A stretch of DNA of 7,859 bases. Origin: an uncultured Mailhella sp. Its GTDB lineage: Bacteria > Desulfobacterota > Desulfovibrionia > Desulfovibrionales > Desulfovibrionaceae. The notes beneath the pieces are model-generated. The model had not been told where the DNA came from. It saw only the letters and a program-made list of their open reading frames with translations, and made no database searches. The position numbers and the translations under genes were made by a program. The DNA is taken from the NCBI GenBank assembly GCA_910579055.1, contig CAJTSU010000164.1:1-7859 (forward strand), in the 5' to 3' direction. Shown piece by piece: positions 5,100 through 7,859 of this stretch (the stretch's first letter is position 1; each line of letters begins with the position of its first letter).

Positions 5100-6299
5100 A
5101 TGAAACTTTCCGATGCCGCTGTGCGGAACGCCAGGGCCAACGGCAAGGTGCAAAAACTTTCTGACGGCGGCGGCCTGTATCTCCATGTGACGGCAACAGG
5201 CAGCAAATTATGGAGGATGGCCTACAGATTTGAGGGCAAGCAGAAACTGTTGAGTTTTGGCGCGTATCCGGCGGTTTCGCTGAAAGACGCCCGTCATCGG
5301 CGCGATAACGCCAAGGAATTGCTTGCCAAGGGGATTGACCCCGGCGAGGAGAAAAAGCAGGCCAGAGAAGAAAAACTCGCCAAGGAGCGGGAAGAACGGG
5401 ACACCTTTGAATTTGTGGCGCAGGAGTGGTTCGCCAAGTACGAGCCGACACTCTCCGAAAAGCACGCCAAAAAATTGCGCCGTTATCTGGAAAATACAGT
5501 TTTCCCGGTCATTGGCGGAAAGCCTGTCACCCAGCTTGAGCCGGCCGACTTTTTGCAGCTCGTTCAGCCCTCGGAGCGGCTCGGACACCATGAAACCGCC
5601 CACAAGCTCATGCGTCTGTGCGGACAGGTGACACGCTATGCCCGCATCACCGGCCGCGTGAAATACGATGTGGCCGCAGGATTGACCGAAGCTTTGACGC
5701 CGGTGCAGACAACGCATTTCGCTGCCGTCACCCTGCCGGACGACATCGGTCAGCTTTTGCGGGATATTGACGCCTATGTCGGCTATACCTCCGTTGTCTA
5801 TTGTCTGAAAATCCTTCCCTACGTTTTCACGCGCCCCTCGGAATTGCGACTGGCGCACTGGAGCGAATTTGACTTCAAAAACGCTATTTGGCTCATTCCG
5901 GCTTCGCGTATGAAAATGCGGCGCGAGCATGTGGTGCCGCTGTCCAAACAGGTGCTGGCACTGCTGAAAGAGCTTCACGCCTATACCGGCAACGGTGAAC
6001 TGCTGTTCCCCAGCGCCCGCGCGCTTACCACTCCCATCAGCGATGCCGCTCCCCTGGCCGCGTTGCGGCGCATGGGCTACGGCAAGGGAACCATGACCCT
6101 GCACGGCTTCCGGGCAATGGCCAGTACCCGCCTCAATGAGCTTGGCTTCCGGGCGGATGTCATTGAAGCGCAGCTTGCCCACAAGGAACCTGATACCGTG
6201 CGTCTTGCCTACAATCGAGCGGAATACATGGAAGAACGTCGGCAGCTTATGCAGAAATGGGCCAATTATTTAGACGAGTTACGTTCCACCAAACAATAA
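5100..6299 (+). CDS. int: P4-type tyrosine recombinase/integrase
   Basis: This 399-residue protein catalyses site-specific integration and excision of a genomic island, typically at a tRNA 3' end. The N-terminal arm-binding domain starts MKLSDAAVRNARANGK and continues LSDGGGLYLHV, the signature of the P4-like family. A charged linker occupies about 83-101, the core-binding domain about 102-200 and the catalytic domain about 205-385. The active site is intact: R245 in FTRPSELR, K272 in the beta hairpin, H335-x-x-R338 in LHGFRAM, H361 in LAHKE and the nucleophile Y371 in LAYNRAEY. Length is normal for the family. The ATG at 5100 is preferred over upstream in-frame codons because GGAGG (5087-5091) precedes it and the family consensus begins there. 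It lies about 265 bases downstream of the putative att core and points away from it. Its last codons lie in a tandem duplication, but the stop is unaffected. Confidence 0.96.
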   Translation: MKLSDAAVRNARANGKVQKLSDGGGLYLHVTATGSKLWRMAYRFEGKQKLLSFGAYPAVSLKDARHRRDNAKELLAKGIDPGEEKKQAREEKLAKEREERDTFEFVAQEWFAKYEPTLSEKHAKKLRRYLENTVFPVIGGKPVTQLEPADFLQLVQPSERLGHHETAHKLMRLCGQVTRYARITGRVKYDVAAGLTEALTPVQTTHFAAVTLPDDIGQLLRDIDAYVGYTSVVYCLKILPYVFTRPSELRLAHWSEFDFKNAIWLIPASRMKMRREHVVPLSKQVLALLKELHAYTGNGELLFPSARALTTPISDAAPLAALRRMGYGKGTMTLHGFRAMASTRLNELGFRADVIEAQLAHKEPDTVRLAYNRAEYMEERRQLMQKWANYLDELRSTKQ

Positions 6300-6365
6300 T
6301 CACGGAGGCAGCCATGTCCGATACCATCAAACAATAATCACGGAGGCAGCCATGTCCGATACCAT
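6290..6365 (+). repeat. Perfect 38-base tandem duplication
   Basis: Bases 6290-6327 and 6328-6365 are identical. Each copy contains the integrase C-terminal codons with the TAA, a GGAGG ribosome binding site and an ATGTCCGATACCAT start region. The first copy therefore encodes only a 7-residue peptide (MSDTIKQ, stop at 6335-6337), in a different frame, while the second copy starts the 62-residue gene. This looks like a replication-slippage duplication that left both neighbouring genes intact. Confidence 0.97.
6314..6337 (+). other. Abortive 7-codon ORF created by the tandem duplication
   Basis: The first copy of the repeat has its own GGAGG and ATG and reads MSDTIKQ then TAA. It duplicates the start of the downstream gene and borrows the integrase Lys-Gln-stop codons. 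Its stop falls 14 bases before the ATG of the downstream gene, so ribosomes could terminate and reinitiate there. Whether this has any effect is inference. Confidence 0.4.
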
Positions 6366-6540
6366 TCATTCCGTGAAATCGCCTCAATTCCAAGAACAAG
6401 ATACGTTCGTCACTATCGGCAAAGTACCTGAAGATGAACAGATTACCGTTACCGATACCGGCTGGAGCGAAGAAAACAAGGAACGCATGAGACAGGCCGG
6501 TTATGACGATATGGACATGATCAGGGCGTGGTATAGCTGA
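6352..6540 (+). CDS. Small acidic hypothetical protein
   Basis: I do not recognise this 62-residue product. It is acidic, soluble in appearance, and has no membrane segment, cysteine or obvious helix-turn-helix. The first half (SVKSPQFQEQDTFVTIGKVP) is strand-like; the second half (GWSEENKERMRQAGYDDMD) looks helical. The start is supported by GGAGG at 6342-6346, five bases upstream. It follows the integrase by about 50 bases in the same direction and is probably co-transcribed with it; before the 38-base duplication arose the gap would have been about 14 bases. Position suggests an island accessory protein such as a recombination directionality factor or a regulator, but nothing in the sequence shows this. 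Confidence 0.6.
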   Translation: MSDTIHSVKSPQFQEQDTFVTIGKVPEDEQITVTDTGWSEENKERMRQAGYDDMDMIRAWYS

Positions 6541-6561
6541 AAAATATGCCTTTTACTCAAG

Positions 6562-6630
6562 CAGGCGGCACGGATATTTGCAGATCGACATTTTTGCGCC
6601 ATACCCCGCAAAATTCGCGCCGTCTGTTTT
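6562..6630 (+). terminator. Nested stem-loop, possible terminator of the integrase transcript
   Basis: An outer stem pairs CAGGCGGCACG (6562-6572) with CGCGCCGTCTG (6616-6626) with one mismatch and one wobble. Inside it TTTTGCG (6592-6598) pairs perfectly with CGCAAAA (6607-6613) around eight bases. TTTT follows the outer stem. The long outer loop makes a simple intrinsic terminator uncertain; it could also be an RNA-level regulatory structure. Confidence 0.35.
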
Positions 6631-6678
6631 CATATTGTCCGAACTCGGCGTTTGCGAACTTCTTTCACAGTTTTCTTC

Positions 6679-6728
6679 ATGATGGCTGTCAAGACTCATC
6701 TTGACATTTCATGAAAGCCTGCCATCAT
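6679..6728 (+). promoter_or_regulatory. Operator and promoter of the antitoxin-toxin operon
   Basis: Two nested inverted repeats are visible: ATGATGGC (6679-6686) with GCCATCAT (6721-6728), and TGTCAAG (6687-6693) with CTTGACA (6700-6706). A third, TTTCATGAAA (6707-6716), is a perfect palindrome. The right arm of the inner repeat contains a consensus TTGACA -35, and CATCAT (6723-6728) sits 16 bases downstream as a weak -10. A repressor bound here would cover the promoter, as expected for autoregulation by a ribbon-helix-helix antitoxin alone or with its toxin. Confidence 0.6.
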
Positions 6729-6747
6729 CCGGATACAGGAGATCGCC

Positions 6748-6993
6748 ATGCAACAGGCTCAGACAGAAAAAGCGGCAAAGGTCAAATTCGCCACTCAGGC
6801 TGATCCGGCCGTGCTGCAAACCCTGAAAAGCATCGCGGCGAGCGAAGGCCGCCAGATTCAAGCCCTGGTGGATGAAGCCCTGCGCGACTATATCGAGCGC
6901 AAAACCGGCAATACTCCCCGCAGGCATGTGATGGAGGCGTTCAGGCGCAGTATGGAGCAATACGGCAGCCTGTATCGAGAGTTGGCCAAATGA
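6748..6993 (+). CDS. Ribbon-helix-helix antitoxin of a Doc-type toxin-antitoxin pair
   Basis: This 81-residue protein should neutralise the adjacent Doc-like toxin and repress the operon promoter. Residues about 12-53 (starting VKFATQADPAVLQTLK) form a short strand and two helices typical of a ribbon-helix-helix DNA-binding fold, with LVDEALRDYIERK as the second helix. The C-terminal part (RRHVMEAFRRSMEQYG, then LYRELAK) is likely disordered until it folds against the toxin, as known for Doc-neutralising antitoxins. An AGGAGA at 6737-6742 precedes the ATG by five bases. The stop overlaps the toxin start by four bases (ATGA), so the two are translationally coupled. It is not the classic Phd fold. 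Family assignment is based on context plus pattern. Confidence 0.85.
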   Translation: MQQAQTEKAAKVKFATQADPAVLQTLKSIAASEGRQIQALVDEALRDYIERKTGNTPRRHVMEAFRRSMEQYGSLYRELAK

Positions 6994-7364
6994 GGGATTA
7001 CCCGACCCTGCATGAAGTTCTGGCTATTCACGTCGAAGCCATCAAGGCATACGGCGGTTCCAATGGTGTGCGCGACCCCGGAGCAATTGAAGCGGCGTTG
7101 TTTCGGCCGCAAAGCGGGTATTATGTGGACATCATCGAAGAAGCCGCCGCGCTCATGGAAAGCCTGCTCATCAACCATCCGTTTGTTGACGGCAACAAGC
7201 GGGTAGCCTTTGCGATCTGTCATGTCTTTCTGGATATCAACGGATACCGTCTTGATGCGGATCCCAAATGGCTGTACGATAGAATTTTGCATTGGCTTGA
7301 AGAAAAAGAAGGACGATTTGAAACCATGGTGCGGGATCTGCGCTGCTGCGTCACCAAACGCTGA
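6990..7364 (+). CDS. doc: Doc/Fic-family toxin (death-on-curing)
   Basis: Doc toxins are Fic-fold enzymes; the P1 phage Doc phosphorylates elongation factor Tu and stops translation. The product is 124 residues, a normal Doc length. The start YPTLHEVLAIHVEAIKAYGG followed by NGVRDPGAIEAALFRPQ is the conserved Doc N-terminal pattern. The catalytic loop is HPFVDGNKR at residues 63-71, with catalytic H63, D67, N69, K70 and R71 present, followed by the VAFAICHVFLDINGY helix. No inhibitory Fic helix is present, so control must come from the antitoxin encoded just upstream with a four-base overlap. All key residues look intact. Its likely role is stabilising the island or aborting phage infection; the exact modification is inferred from the family. 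Confidence 0.92.
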   Translation: MRDYPTLHEVLAIHVEAIKAYGGSNGVRDPGAIEAALFRPQSGYYVDIIEEAAALMESLLINHPFVDGNKRVAFAICHVFLDINGYRLDADPKWLYDRILHWLEEKEGRFETMVRDLRCCVTKR

Positions 7365-7407
7365 CCACAAAAAATAACGTGCTTACGCAAGACCTCCTGA
7401 GTTGAAC

Positions 7408-7815
7408 TAGTGTCTAATTGCAAAAATTTCGAGCATTATTTCTAAGCTGGCATCCCTTGACTTCCCTCTTTCTCCAGACAAATGGTTGTGCATTTTGATT
7501 ATATGACTCAACAAAAGCTGCTATATGTTCGCCAAGTGCCTGGGTATTAGAGAAACTTGCGCCACGTAATGATTGCCGGGTGAGAATCCCAAACCATATT
7601 TCTACCATGTTCAGCCAGCTTGCATGGGTTGGTGTATAATGAAAAAATACATTGGAATGGTTTTCAAGCCATACTTCATGTCTTTTATGAATGGCATGAT
7701 TGTCCGAAATAATATGAAATTCTGAGGAGTTAGGGAGTTCAGCCAAAACTTCATCCAAAAAATCTCTGAATCCTTTTTTGGTTATTTTCCGTTGATTTTG
7801 CATGAATATCATAGG
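7408..7815 (-). mobile_element. Remnant of an IS630-family insertion sequence
   Basis: The 3' part of an IS630 transposase gene is present, and the probable transposase-end boundary lies at a TA dinucleotide (7408-7409) right before GTGTCTAATTGC; this family inserts at TA. The other end is not visible, so the terminal inverted repeat cannot be confirmed. Homology to the transposase stops close to 7812, where a GC-rich hairpin begins. Confidence 0.5.
7414..7812 (-). CDS. IS630-family transposase, N-terminally truncated
   Basis: This fragment of 132 residues is the C-terminal part of a DDE transposase that cuts and joins IS630-type elements at TA sites. The second catalytic aspartate is D37 in IISDNHAIHK, and the glutamate is E71 in PTHASWLNMVEIWF, 34 residues later, the spacing known for this family. 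The first aspartate and the N-terminal helix-turn-helix domains, roughly the first 200 residues of a normal protein, are missing: a TAG in frame lies 18 bases upstream of the ATG, inside a GC-rich hairpin. The apparent start is therefore only the first in-frame ATG after the break. It is convergent with the toxin gene. The protein cannot be an active transposase by itself. Confidence 0.85.
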   Translation of the reverse strand: MIFMQNQRKITKKGFRDFLDEVLAELPNSSEFHIISDNHAIHKRHEVWLENHSNVFFHYTPTHASWLNMVEIWFGILTRQSLRGASFSNTQALGEHIAAFVESYNQNAQPFVWRKREVKGCQLRNNARNFCN

Positions 7816-7818
7816 TAA

Positions 7819-7839
7819 TCCCCCGGCTATGCCGGGGGA
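7819..7839. repeat. GC-rich perfect hairpin, possible end of an IS200/IS605-like element
   Basis: CCCCCGGC (7820-7827) and GCCGGGGG (7831-7838) form a perfect 8-base-pair stem around TAT, extended by a T-A pair. No T tract follows on either strand, so it is not an ordinary terminator. It sits exactly where the transposase reading frame is broken. Compact end hairpins are typical of IS200/IS605 elements, which insert without target duplication, but no TnpA is in view. Confidence 0.4.
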
Positions 7840-7859
7840 CTAGTAGAGTTTGACAGTTG

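Noticed and set aside
5208..6182. Open frame of 324 codons on the minus strand
   Set aside because: It is antisense to the integrase, which carries a complete catalytic set. No domain is visible in the minus-strand product.
7820..7838. Terminator for the toxin or transposase gene
   Set aside because: The stem is strong but no T tract follows on either strand, and no gene in view ends before it.
1..7859. CRISPR array
   Set aside because: No set of regularly spaced repeats of 23-40 bases was found; the only long repeat is the 38-base tandem duplication without spacers.

Overview
The window looks like part of a bacterial genomic island, and more precisely like the junction of two integrated elements. 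The integrase, the toxin-antitoxin pair and most of the helicase are moderately GC-rich, whereas the small accessory genes and the spacers are AT-rich. The protein families would fit a proteobacterium; a gut-type Desulfovibrionaceae host is my impression only and nothing here proves it.

Left part (1-4360, minus strand). Three genes lie head to tail: a 964-residue UvrD/Rep-type helicase fused to a Cas4/AddB-like iron-sulfur PD-(D/E)XK nuclease; a 169-residue AT-rich protein with a winged-helix-like N-terminus, a RHIM-like amyloid motif and a hydrophobic tail; and the first 303 residues of a beta-class adenine DNA methyltransferase that stops before its SAM-binding motif. The helicase stop and the next start touch (TAA then ATG), and the third gene follows after 14 bases, so this is very probably one operon. 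A DNA-processing motor-nuclease, a self-modifying methylase and a possible amyloid signalling protein together suggest an anti-phage or anti-plasmid module. I do not recognise this combination as a named system.

Middle (4361-5099). This 739-base stretch holds no clear gene. It contains a possible 36-codon ORF, a perfect TATAAT box facing the helicase operon, a 17-base stretch resembling the 3' end of a tRNA including CCA, a strong rightward terminator, and short repeats on both sides that could be integrase arm sites. I read it as an attachment site: the left module would belong to one element, and the integrase to the right would start the next.

Right part (5100-7859, plus strand until the end). 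A complete P4-type tyrosine integrase is followed by a 38-base perfect tandem duplication covering its stop codon and the next gene's ribosome binding site and start. After that come a 62-residue acidic protein of unknown function, a structured spacer, and a ribbon-helix-helix antitoxin with a Doc/Fic toxin, preceded by an elaborate nested operator. The window closes with the C-terminal part of an IS630-type transposase on the minus strand, cut off next to a GC-rich hairpin that could be the end of another small mobile element.

The right-hand genes look like ordinary integration and stabilisation functions of an island. The left-hand operon is the unusual part.
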